A model generated the notes under the pieces. The model was not told the origin of the DNA, searched no databases, and was given only the letters and a program-made list of their open reading frames with translations. DNA of 38,277 bases from assembly GCA_910586735.1 (NCBI GenBank), contig CAJUJW010000022.1, positions 1 to 38,277 on the forward strand. Reading direction: 5' to 3'. The translations under genes and the position numbers were made by a program. This stretch comes from an uncultured Oscillibacter sp. Lineage in GTDB: Bacteria; Bacillota; Clostridia; Oscillospirales; Oscillospiraceae. This document shows positions 22,672 through 29,983 of the stretch, piece by piece (position 1 is the first letter of the stretch; every line of letters starts with the position of its first letter).

Positions 22672-23850
22672 TTGAAACAGGATAAGGCTGATAAGATCAT
22701 CCAAAAGGCGGAACGCAAGGCGGCCAAGGCCGCCAAGCAGGTGGAGGCCGCCGGGAAAAAGGCCGAGGCGGCCAAGAAAAAGCAGGAGGCCCAGGCCCAG
22801 AAGCGGGCCGCCAAGATTGCCGCCGCCGCCAGCAAAAAGGCCGCCGCCAAAACCAAAAAGGCCGACGCCGTGGCGAAAAAGGCCCAGATGGCCGCCCAGA
22901 AGGCCGAGGAGAAAAAGGCCAAGGCCATGGCGAAGGTGGCCGCCAAGGCGGTGGAAGCCTCCGAGGAGGGCGAGGCCGCCGGAGGCAAAAAAAAGAAGAG
23001 CAAGAAGAAGCTGCTGCTGATCGCGGTTCCGGTTCTGGCCGTGGCCGTGGGCGCGGGGGCCTTCTTCTTCCTGAAGGGCGGCGAAGAGGAGGAGGAGCCC
23101 CAGGAGCCCATCGCCGCCCCCGCCGAGTACATTTTGAACGAGGCCCACATCACCGCCCTGCCGGTGTGGGGGGACACGGTGCTGGTCTACCAGGAGGAAA
23201 TCGTGCCCGAGGCCCCGGCAGAGTCCGAGGAGGGCGAAGAGGGCGAAGAGGCGGCCCAGCCCGCCGCCGAGGGAGAAGCGGGCTTCACCAAGATTCTCTA
23301 CCGCTACGAGGGCTTACAGAACCCGGTGAGCCTGGTCTCGGCCTACGCGGCGCTGATGACCACGGAGGACGCGGGGTTCTCCGTGGTGGATGAGACGCTG
23401 CTGCGCATCGACCCGCCGGAGGAGCTGAGCGCCCGGGGCAGCCTCCAGCTGGCCCGGAACGTCCCCAAGGCGGAGGACGGCACCGGCGGCGGGGTCCACT
23501 CCCTGCTGCTGGACTGGGGGGGGAGCAATTGCTCCGTGACCTTGGATATGCCCGACGGCATCGTTCACGACCCGAAGCCGGCGGCTTCCGCCCCCGCGGC
23601 CCCCAGACGGGGATTGTCGGACCTGGAGGCCATTCACCCCTCCAAGCTGGGTCTCCCCGGCGATTCCATGGAGGCGTACACCATGCTTCCCCAGGAGGGC
23701 TCTGTCCGCATCGCCGGCTCCGTGTGCATGCGGGTCAACATCTATGAGGCGGGCGGCCAGATTGCCGGAAGCTACTTCCTGTCCAACGACGGAAAGCTCT
23801 ACAAGCTGGACGAGGCCGCCAACGCCGTGGTGGAACTGGACTGGGATTGA
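22672..23850 (+). CDS. Lys/Ala-rich single-pass membrane protein of unknown function
   Basis: A 392-residue protein that I do not recognise. Residues 1-98 are a Lys/Ala-rich helical or coiled region with repeated AAKK and KKA units. A KKKKSKKK cluster leads directly into one transmembrane helix (113-135). An acidic stretch (GGEEEEEEP) follows, then a C-terminal domain of about 240 residues with an acidic EEGEEGEE insert and a Gly/Ser-rich middle. The charge pattern puts the basic region in the cytoplasm and the C-domain outside. A TTG start lies five bases after TAGGAGAGTGA. Pairing with the FtsA-like gene suggests an actin-like protein working with a membrane anchor. Its last 52 nt overlap the opposite-strand AAA+ gene. 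Confidence 0.8.
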   Translation: MKQDKADKIIQKAERKAAKAAKQVEAAGKKAEAAKKKQEAQAQKRAAKIAAAASKKAAAKTKKADAVAKKAQMAAQKAEEKKAKAMAKVAAKAVEASEEGEAAGGKKKKSKKKLLLIAVPVLAVAVGAGAFFFLKGGEEEEEPQEPIAAPAEYILNEAHITALPVWGDTVLVYQEEIVPEAPAESEEGEEGEEAAQPAAEGEAGFTKILYRYEGLQNPVSLVSAYAALMTTEDAGFSVVDETLLRIDPPEELSARGSLQLARNVPKAEDGTGGGVHSLLLDWGGSNCSVTLDMPDGIVHDPKPAASAPAAPRRGLSDLEAIHPSKLGLPGDSMEAYTMLPQEGSVRIAGSVCMRVNIYEAGGQIAGSYFLSNDGKLYKLDEAANAVVELDWD

Positions 23851-25247
23851 CCGGGCAGCAGCCGTAAACTGCCCGGCAGGCCCGCCAGGCGATAGGTCCT
23901 TTGGCCGGAGGCCGCCGTGAACAGGGGGGCCAGCAGGCTCTCCAGCACGCAGACGGAGGAACGAACCGAGAGGGCGTCCTGCCCCGGCGTCAGCGCCCGG
24001 GCGGTGTCCGGGTCCACCTGGGCGATGTCCAGGCCGTACTCCCGGCCCAGGGCCATGATCTGCTTGACCGTGACGGTCCGCCGGGCCTCCTCACTGAGGG
24101 GACGAAAGCCAATGATGCCGCTGAAGCGGCCCGCGATTTCAGGAAGCACGCCGAGACGCACCATGTTTCGGCGTGCTTCCTCGTTCTCCCGGAAGAGCCG
24201 CCGGGCCAGGTCCGCCGGGGAGGCGGCCTCCTCCGGTTCCTCCTCCGCCTGGGGGGCGGGGCGCTCCTGGGTGAAGCCCAGGGGGCGGGTCGCCGCCGCC
24301 GACAGGTCCGCGTTGGTGGTGAAGACCAGGACGCAGCGCCGGAAGTCCAGCTCTCGATCGCCCTTTTCGTCGGCCTTCCGGGCGGTGCAGCGGCCCTCGT
24401 CCAGAATGGACATGAAGACCTTCAGCACCTCCGGGTGGGCCTTCTCCAGCTCGTCGAACATGAAGACGGTGCGGGGATTCCGGCGCACCGCCTCGAAGAT
24501 GGGCTGATCCTCATAGCCCACGTAGCCCGGCGGCGCGCCGGTGAGCCGGTGGACGGAATGGGCCTGGGTGAAGGTGTTCAGCTCGGTCCAGACGAACTGC
24601 CAGCGCTGGCCGCAGCAGCGCTCCAGCGCCGGGGCCAGGGTCTTCCCCAGCTCCGACTTCCCCACGCCGGTGGGGCCGTGGAGGATCAGGGACAGGGGCC
24701 GGACCGGGGCCCGCTTTCCCGCGTAACTGTAGAGCCGGAAGGCGGCGGCCTGGACGGCCCGCTCCTGCCCTAGGACCTGCTTTGCCAGCTCCTCCCGCAA
24801 GCGCAGATAGAGGGGCGGCCAGGGGGCCGGGCCGGGGCGGGGCTCCTCCGTCTCCAGGGCGGGGGGGCGGAAGGGCCGGAGGACGGGCTCCTCCGCCTCC
24901 AGGGCCGGGGGACGGAAGGGGACGGGCTCCTCCGTCTCCCGGCGAAGGGAGGCCAGCCGGTCAGTCAGGGCCTCATAGCTGTCAAACCGCCAGACGCTCC
25001 TGGCGAAGAGGGCCGCCAGCACCGGGCTGTTGCCCTGGTAGGAGAGGGTGGGCCGCCAGTAGAGCAGGTACTCCCCGCCCCGGTTTAAAAAGCCCAGGAC
25101 GGCCTGCCGGGGGACGCAGCCCTCCGGCATCCGGCAGTCGGGGAACTCGTAGCTGCGGCCCTGCCGGCCCAGGGTGTCGACACAGCGCCGCAGGGTCTGC
25201 CGGACCTCCGGCCCGCCGGAACAGAATTGGGAAAACGTGACGCGCAT
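23799..25247 (-). CDS. ClpB/ClpA-type AAA+ ATPase with a novel N-terminal domain
   Basis: A 482-residue protein with one AAA+ module of the Clp/Hsp100 second-domain type. It shows Walker A GPTGVGKS (191-198), pore loop GYVG (241-244) within TGAPPGYVGYED, Walker B TVFMFDELEK (260-269), sensor-1 N312 and a candidate arginine finger R374 in GRFSGIIGFRPL. Residues 1-100 match nothing I know and contain several Cys and aromatic residues; a short Pro/Glu repeat links them to the ATPase. Full ClpB has two ATPase domains and about 860 residues, so this is a distinct short form. The partner substrate is unknown. The ATG follows AGGAGGAGG. Its 3' end overlaps the convergent membrane-protein gene by 52 nt. 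Confidence 0.85.
   Translation of the reverse strand: MRVTFSQFCSGGPEVRQTLRRCVDTLGRQGRSYEFPDCRMPEGCVPRQAVLGFLNRGGEYLLYWRPTLSYQGNSPVLAALFARSVWRFDSYEALTDRLASLRRETEEPVPFRPPALEAEEPVLRPFRPPALETEEPRPGPAPWPPLYLRLREELAKQVLGQERAVQAAAFRLYSYAGKRAPVRPLSLILHGPTGVGKSELGKTLAPALERCCGQRWQFVWTELNTFTQAHSVHRLTGAPPGYVGYEDQPIFEAVRRNPRTVFMFDELEKAHPEVLKVFMSILDEGRCTARKADEKGDRELDFRRCVLVFTTNADLSAAATRPLGFTQERPAPQAEEEPEEAASPADLARRLFRENEEARRNMVRLGVLPEIAGRFSGIIGFRPLSEEARRTVTVKQIMALGREYGLDIAQVDPDTARALTPGQDALSVRSSVCVLESLLAPLFTAASGQRTYRLAGLPGSLRLLPGQSQSSSTTALAASSSL
24840..24940 (-). repeat. Short in-gene tandem repeat coding PFRPPALE units
   Basis: Two near-identical units (24840-24884 and 24885-24923) and a partial third (24924-24940) share the core GGGCTCCTCCG. 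They encode the repeated PFRPPALE-x-EEP linker of the AAA+ protein, about residues 103-137. The 45- versus 39-nt lengths keep the frame. Such a repeat is prone to length variation between strains. Confidence 0.75.
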
Positions 25248-25315
25248 AGACGCCTCCTCCTTTCACGTCTCCCAGTATTGCCGGATTTGGAAAATTTTAG
25301 AATCGGACAGCAAAA

Positions 25316-25350
25316 CCCCGGCGGCGCGGAAGCGCCGCCGGGGTTTTTTT
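25316..25350. terminator. Strong GC hairpin terminator between a PilZ gene and the AAA+ gene
   Basis: A 12-bp perfect stem (CCCCGGCGGCGC at 25316-25327, GCGCCGCCGGGG at 25332-25343) has a GGAA loop. It is flanked by AAAA on the left and seven T on the right, so it can act in both directions. On the minus strand it directly follows the PilZ stop codon, separating that operon from the AAA+ gene. Confidence 0.9.
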
Positions 25351-26044
25351 ATTCCCTGTCCTGGTCCTGCCGGGCCCTTCGCTGGAGGATGAAAATGACC
25401 TGGAGCAGGCGCTGCTGCACGCTGGGAGGGGTGTCCACAAACTGGCAGCCGTACTCAAATTTTTTCACGTTGGCGGACGCCTGGGGCCGGACCTTGATGC
25501 GCTTGACCATGCAGGTGATGGAGAAGGGGTCCTCCGTGGGGAGGAGGGTGGACTCCAGGAGGAAGGTGCTCTCCAGCTGGAAGAGCTTTTCCGTCACCAC
25601 CCGGACGCCGCCGCCGCTGATGTCCACCAGCTTGCAGGGGAAGCGCTGTCCCCCTGCGGTGGAGCGGACGTAGCCCTCCGCGTCGATGGGCTGGCGGAAG
25701 AAGCTGCGGTTCTCCGGGGCCTGGGGGTATTGGAGCTTTTCCACCCGCCAGAATTTCCGGTCGTTGGGCCCCACCGTGCCGATCAGGGAGAAGGTCTTTC
25801 CCTCCCGGGGGGCGCAGCGGAGGATTACCGGCTGGTTGTACTTCGCCCGGGGGAGGTAGTCCCCGGGGTCCGCCAGAACGTCCAGCTTGTCTCCGGCGTA
25901 GAGACGGATTCTGCCGAGGTACAGCCGCTCGCCGGAGGGGTTCAGCACCTCCGCCCGCATGCCGTCGTAGAGCTCCTCATAGTCGCAGGTGCCGGGGGCG
26001 GAGGGCGGGGGCGGTTCCTTTTTCAAGAATTTAAAGAATGACAT
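25349..26044 (-). CDS. PilZ-domain protein, YcgR-like (probable c-di-GMP receptor)
   Basis: A 231-residue two-part protein. Residues 20-108 resemble the YcgR N-terminal strand-rich domain. Residues 110-215 are a PilZ domain with both binding motifs: RxxxR as RSFFR (113-117) and D/NxSxxG as DISGGG (141-146). In other bacteria YcgR-type proteins bind c-di-GMP and slow or stop the flagellar motor. The N-terminus is basic and Pro-rich (KKEPPPPS). The ATG follows AAGGAAGGAGG. It is the last gene of the block that contains two SLH surface proteins, and a strong terminator begins at its stop codon. A second PilZ protein lies at the other end of that pair. Confidence 0.92.
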   Translation of the reverse strand: MSFFKFLKKEPPPPSAPGTCDYEELYDGMRAEVLNPSGERLYLGRIRLYAGDKLDVLADPGDYLPRAKYNQPVILRCAPREGKTFSLIGTVGPNDRKFWRVEKLQYPQAPENRSFFRQPIDAEGYVRSTAGGQRFPCKLVDISGGGVRVVTEKLFQLESTFLLESTLLPTEDPFSITCMVKRIKVRPQASANVKKFEYGCQFVDTPPSVQQRLLQVIFILQRRARQDQDRE

Positions 26045-26062
26045 GTATCTGCCTCCTTCCTT

Positions 26063-29000
26063 TTACCGGGTCAGAACCCGGTGCAGGATCACGGCCATCT
26101 CCGCCCGGCTGATGGACGCGCCGGGGTTAAGGCGGGAGGCGCTGTTTCCCCGCACGGCGCCCATTTCAATCAGGGCGGCCACGGAGGCCCGGGCGTGGGC
26201 GGAGACGCGGGACCCGTCGGCGTAGTTGGAGAGGACGGAGGTATCGGCCTCGGGCAGGGTCTGCCCGGCGGCCTGGATGGCCCGGCAGATCATGGTCATG
26301 GCGCTCTGCCGGGTGATGGGCTGGTCGGGCCGGAAGCGGCCGTTGCTGCCCTGGACGATGCCCAGCCGCTGGGCCGAGGCGATGGCCCCGGCGTAGCTGC
26401 TGTTCCGGGGCACGTCCCGGAAGCTGGAGGCGCCGGAGGTGGGGAACTGGAAGGCCCGGCAGATCATCAGGGTGAACTCTCCCCGGCTGATGGACTGGCC
26501 GGGACGGTAGGTGTTGTTTTTATAGCCGCTGGTGACGCCGCTGTCCCGGAGGTACTCGATGGAGGGCATGGCCCAGTCCCAGCCGCTGGCGGTGTCGGTG
26601 AAGGTGGCCCGGCAGTAGTTCCTGGAGAGGTCGATCCCCAGCACGCCGGAGGCGCTGGCCCCCTGGGCGTCGTGCATGGTGAAGGGGATGGTGACGGTTC
26701 CCTGGTACTCCGCCTTGGGAATGTAGCTGATCTGGCCCAGGTCCTGCACCTTGTACTGGGCCACGGTGTTGACCACGGCCCCCGTCTTGGCGGGGCCGTT
26801 GTAGCCCTGATAGAGCCGCCCCACGGTGGGCGTGGCGGTGAACTTGACGTAGGACAGGGAGCTGCCCAGGGTGGACTGGCAGAGGCTCTGGAAGTCCCTG
26901 GCCAGGAAGTCGATGGGAAGGGAGGAGCCCGTGTAGTAGATGGCGTAGGAGCCGGAGGAGGACCCGCCGCCCTCCACGGCGATGGTGAGGGTGCCGTCAA
27001 ACCGGGTTCCCTTTTCGCTGTAGCCGGTGAAGGGAATGGTGACGGTGCCGGAGTAGCCGGAGGCGGGCACGAAGGTAATGCTGGAGAGGGCGGGGGTGCC
27101 GTCCCGGCGGTAGTCCGTGTTGGCCAGGACGTGAGAGCCGGTGGAGGTGGCGCTGACGTAGCCGTAGTAGAGGGTTCCGGCGCTGGCGGCGGGCAGGCTG
27201 GTGAAGCGGATGACGCCCAGGTTCTCGCCGGTGAGGCGGCGGCAGGCGTCGCTGAAATCCGAGACCCGGAGGGTGACGGTCTGGTTCCGGGAGATGGTGT
27301 AATGCACCGTTCCCTGGCCGCCGCTTCCCACGTGGAGAATCACATTGCCGGAGAAGGACGCCCCGCTGGAGTTGGTCCCCGTGTAGGGGATAGTCACGGT
27401 GCCGGAATAGCCGGAGGCGGCCACGAAGGTGATGCTGGAGATCATGGGATTGGAGGCCAGGTAGTAATTGGTGCCGGTGGAGACCCGGGTGCTGGAGCTG
27501 CTGGTGTAGTTCAGGTACAGGGTTCCGGCGCTGGCGGCGGGCAGGCGGGAGAAGCGGATGTAGTTCAGCCCCACGCCGGTGGCCCGCATGCTGGCGCTGT
27601 CGAAGTCCCCGATGCCGAAGGTCTGCCGCTGGTTGACGCCGAGGGTGTACTCCACCGTGGTGCCGGAGACGGCGCTTCCCCCGCCCGCGCCCACCCGGAT
27701 GGTGACGGAGCCGCTGTAGGAGCTTCCGGCGCTGTCCACGCACTGGTAGGAGACGGTGACGTTCCCCGTGAAGCCCTCCGCCGGGACGAAGGAGACGTTG
27801 TCGATGGAGGGGGTGCTGGAGGCGTAGTAGCGGGTTCCGCTGCCCACCTTCTGGGAGAACTGGCCGGAGGGGCTGTAGTTATAGTACAGCGTGCCCTGGC
27901 TGGCGGGGGGCTGGGTGAAGGTGACATAGCGCAGGGCCTTCCCGTTGCGGCTCTGGCAGATGGAGGAGAAGTGATCCGCCGAGAAGGAGACCGGCTGTCC
28001 CGCCCCGGTGGAGTAGGACACGTCCCCGGTGGTGGCGGCCTCGATGCGGATGGTGCCCGAGAAGGTGGAGCCGTTGGTGGCCATGGCGCTGTACTCTACC
28101 ACGGCGGTGCCGTCAAAGCCCGGCAGGGGGACGAAGGACACCTCCCGCAGGGCCCGCTGAGTCTGGCCGTTGGGCTGGTAGTAGTACCGCTCCGCGCCGC
28201 CCACGCCGTGGCCTGGGGTCTCGGGGGTCTTGTACTGATAGTAAAGGGCGCCGTTTGCCGTGGAGACCTTCAGGCTGTACACGCAGTCCAGGGGCGCCTT
28301 GGCCTTGCTCTGAGAGCGGGCGTTCAGCTGGCTCAGCAGGCCGGAGAAGGAGTACGAGGGGCTGGTGCCCATGTTGACGGAGATGGCGTCGGCCACGTCC
28401 TCGGACACCCGGACCTTGAAGCTGGAACTGCACGTGGTCCCCGCCGCCGAGGCGGTGATGGTCACGCCGCTGCCGGGGTAGTTGCCCGTGACCCGGCCGT
28501 TGACCACCTGGGCCACCGTGGGGTTGGAGCTCTCCCAGTTGATGGTTTTGCCCACGGCGTTGCCGAAGGCCTTATAGCTGACCACGATGTCCCGGTACTG
28601 GAAAATCTCCACCTCGGTATCCTTGGTCAGCTCCACCGTGGTGCCCTGGCCGCCGGTGGTGGACCGTTTCGTATAGCTCAGCAGCAGGCCGGAGACCTCC
28701 ACGGTCCGCTCGGCGAACTTAGAGGAGTCCCCCTGGGCGGTGGCCCGGATGACTGCCTCCCCGGGGGCGTGGCCGGTGACGGTGCCGCTGCTGCGGTCCA
28801 CCGAGGCGATGGAGGGGTCGCTGGAGGACCAGATGATGCGCCGGTCCTCCTCCGCGGCGCTGGCGGGATAGGCCACGGCCTGGAGCTTCAGGGCGCTGCC
28901 CGCGCCGGGGTCCACGTAGTTCCGGCCGTTGTTGGTGGGGCTGGTGGTGATTTCCACGCTGGAGATTTTCGGGGGCTTGGCCCCTACCACCCGCACGGCG

Positions 29001-29893
29001 CAGACGGCGCTGACGCTGGGGTCCGCCGTGGAGGTGGCGTAGATAGTGGTCTCGTCCCCCACCTTGGCCGAGCCGGTGAGGTAGATTTCCACGGTGCTGG
29101 TGTCGTCGGAGTTGGGGTAGCGGTAGTTGATTTTTCCCTGGTTGGTGGAGCGCCAGGTGAGAGACTTGCTGACGCCCGCCGGCGCGTCCACCGTGGCCTT
29201 GATTATGAGGGTCTCCCCCAGGGGGATGGAAGCGCCCTGGTGGTCCAGGGTGATGGTGATGGGCGTTGCGGGGGGTGTGGTGCCGTTTACTGTGACCACA
29301 CAGTCGGCAGTATGGTTTCCATCCTCTGACGTGACGGTAATTCTGGAGGAACCGGCGGAGAGGGCGGTGACACGAAGGAGGGTCCCGCCGGATTTGGTTA
29401 CGGATACTACGCCGGGGTTGGTGTTGTTTGTGATTGTGAAATTTTTGTTGGAAGCATTGGCGGGCTGGAACAGAACGTTAAGGTCGTCTCTGTCTCCTAC
29501 GTCTAAAGTCAGAGGGGACGGAGACAGAGATATGCCGGTGACAGGGACGGTTATGGGAGTGGGGTCTGTTACTGTGACAGTGCAGGAGGCAGATAAGCCG
29601 TCCACCTTAGCTGTGATCGTGGCGCTTCCCGCTGACACGGCTGTGACTTTGCCGTTTTGGTCGACTGTAGCGACAGCTTGGTTGTTACTTTCCCATACAA
29701 CGGTGTAGGTATCTCCGGGATCCGCTTGAATGTCACAGTGAAGGTCTCCTGTATCGCCACTATTCAAAGAGAGGCTAGTTTCTCTCAATGAAACGTCCGT
29801 GACTGTCGCCGAAGCGGGAACGGTCAGCAAAGAACACGCCAGGGTCAGGGCCAGCAGCATGGCTCCGGCCCGGCGGAGGAATCGCAGTTTCAT
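26063..29893 (-). CDS. Secreted surface protein: Ig-like domains, five tandem repeats and three SLH motifs
   Basis: About 1276 residues from the ATG chosen here; an in-frame ATG at 29905 lies only 3 nt after the ribosome binding site and is less likely. Numbering from 29905: a signal peptide ends near AASASA-like PASAT (30-34). Bacterial Ig-like (Big_2-type) domains cover about 36-113, 120-206, 213-308, 313-404 and 410-500, with the typical GKVTAVSAGSATITAKV turn. Five tandem repeats of about 113 residues span 512-1094. Three SLH motifs (1100-1150, 1160-1213, 1222-1278) anchor the protein to cell-wall polymers. It should be a long rod-like surface adhesin or S-layer-associated protein. It lies in the minus-strand operon downstream of another SLH protein and 18 nt before a PilZ gene. 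Confidence 0.9.
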   Translation of the reverse strand: MKLRFLRRAGAMLLALTLACSLLTVPASATVTDVSLRETSLSLNSGDTGDLHCDIQADPGDTYTVVWESNNQAVATVDQNGKVTAVSAGSATITAKVDGLSASCTVTVTDPTPITVPVTGISLSPSPLTLDVGDRDDLNVLFQPANASNKNFTITNNTNPGVVSVTKSGGTLLRVTALSAGSSRITVTSEDGNHTADCVVTVNGTTPPATPITITLDHQGASIPLGETLIIKATVDAPAGVSKSLTWRSTNQGKINYRYPNSDDTSTVEIYLTGSAKVGDETTIYATSTADPSVSAVCAVRVVGAKPPKISSVEITTSPTNNGRNYVDPGAGSALKLQAVAYPASAAEEDRRIIWSSSDPSIASVDRSSGTVTGHAPGEAVIRATAQGDSSKFAERTVEVSGLLLSYTKRSTTGGQGTTVELTKDTEVEIFQYRDIVVSYKAFGNAVGKTINWESSNPTVAQVVNGRVTGNYPGSGVTITASAAGTTCSSSFKVRVSEDVADAISVNMGTSPSYSFSGLLSQLNARSQSKAKAPLDCVYSLKVSTANGALYYQYKTPETPGHGVGGAERYYYQPNGQTQRALREVSFVPLPGFDGTAVVEYSAMATNGSTFSGTIRIEAATTGDVSYSTGAGQPVSFSADHFSSICQSRNGKALRYVTFTQPPASQGTLYYNYSPSGQFSQKVGSGTRYYASSTPSIDNVSFVPAEGFTGNVTVSYQCVDSAGSSYSGSVTIRVGAGGGSAVSGTTVEYTLGVNQRQTFGIGDFDSASMRATGVGLNYIRFSRLPAASAGTLYLNYTSSSSTRVSTGTNYYLASNPMISSITFVAASGYSGTVTIPYTGTNSSGASFSGNVILHVGSGGQGTVHYTISRNQTVTLRVSDFSDACRRLTGENLGVIRFTSLPAASAGTLYYGYVSATSTGSHVLANTDYRRDGTPALSSITFVPASGYSGTVTIPFTGYSEKGTRFDGTLTIAVEGGGSSSGSYAIYYTGSSLPIDFLARDFQSLCQSTLGSSLSYVKFTATPTVGRLYQGYNGPAKTGAVVNTVAQYKVQDLGQISYIPKAEYQGTVTIPFTMHDAQGASASGVLGIDLSRNYCRATFTDTASGWDWAMPSIEYLRDSGVTSGYKNNTYRPGQSISRGEFTLMICRAFQFPTSGASSFRDVPRNSSYAGAIASAQRLGIVQGSNGRFRPDQPITRQSAMTMICRAIQAAGQTLPEADTSVLSNYADGSRVSAHARASVAALIEMGAVRGNSASRLNPGASISRAEMAVILHRVLTR
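26624..28372 (-). repeat. Five tandem ~113-codon repeats inside the SLH protein gene
   Basis: Residues 512-624, 627-739, 749-860, 866-977 and 986-1094 (numbered from 29905) share a common pattern. It opens with a YxI/V...F strand, continues through SLPAASAGTLYYGY-type text and a YY/Y turn, and closes with SITFVPASGYSGTVTIPF then FSGTxxIxV. The closing half resembles Big_9/cadherin-like domains. The third and fourth copies are the most alike, and the first and fifth the most diverged. Confidence 0.88.
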
Positions 29894-29922
29894 AAAAGCA
29901 TACACTCCTTTTCGAGTTCGAG

Positions 29923-29959
29923 AAAAACGAAGGAGGGCGGGCGGAAGCGCCCGCCCTCC
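29923..29959 (-). terminator. Intrinsic terminator between the two SLH protein genes
   Basis: Read on the minus strand, GGAGGGCGGGCG and CGCCCGCCCTCC form a perfect 12-bp stem with a CTTC loop, followed by TTCGTTTTT. It lies 24 nt after the stop of the upstream SLH gene. No promoter is visible between it and the next start, so it more likely lowers than abolishes downstream expression. Confidence 0.85.
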
Positions 29960-29983
29960 GGGGGGAAGTCTGCGAGGTTGAGA

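Noticed and set aside
26081..29329. A plus-strand open frame of over 1000 codons opposite the Big_2/SLH gene
   Set aside because: It lies wholly antisense to a gene with a signal peptide, Ig-like repeats and SLH motifs. Its translation is Gly/Ala/Val/His low complexity with no domain, as expected for a shadow frame in GC-rich DNA.
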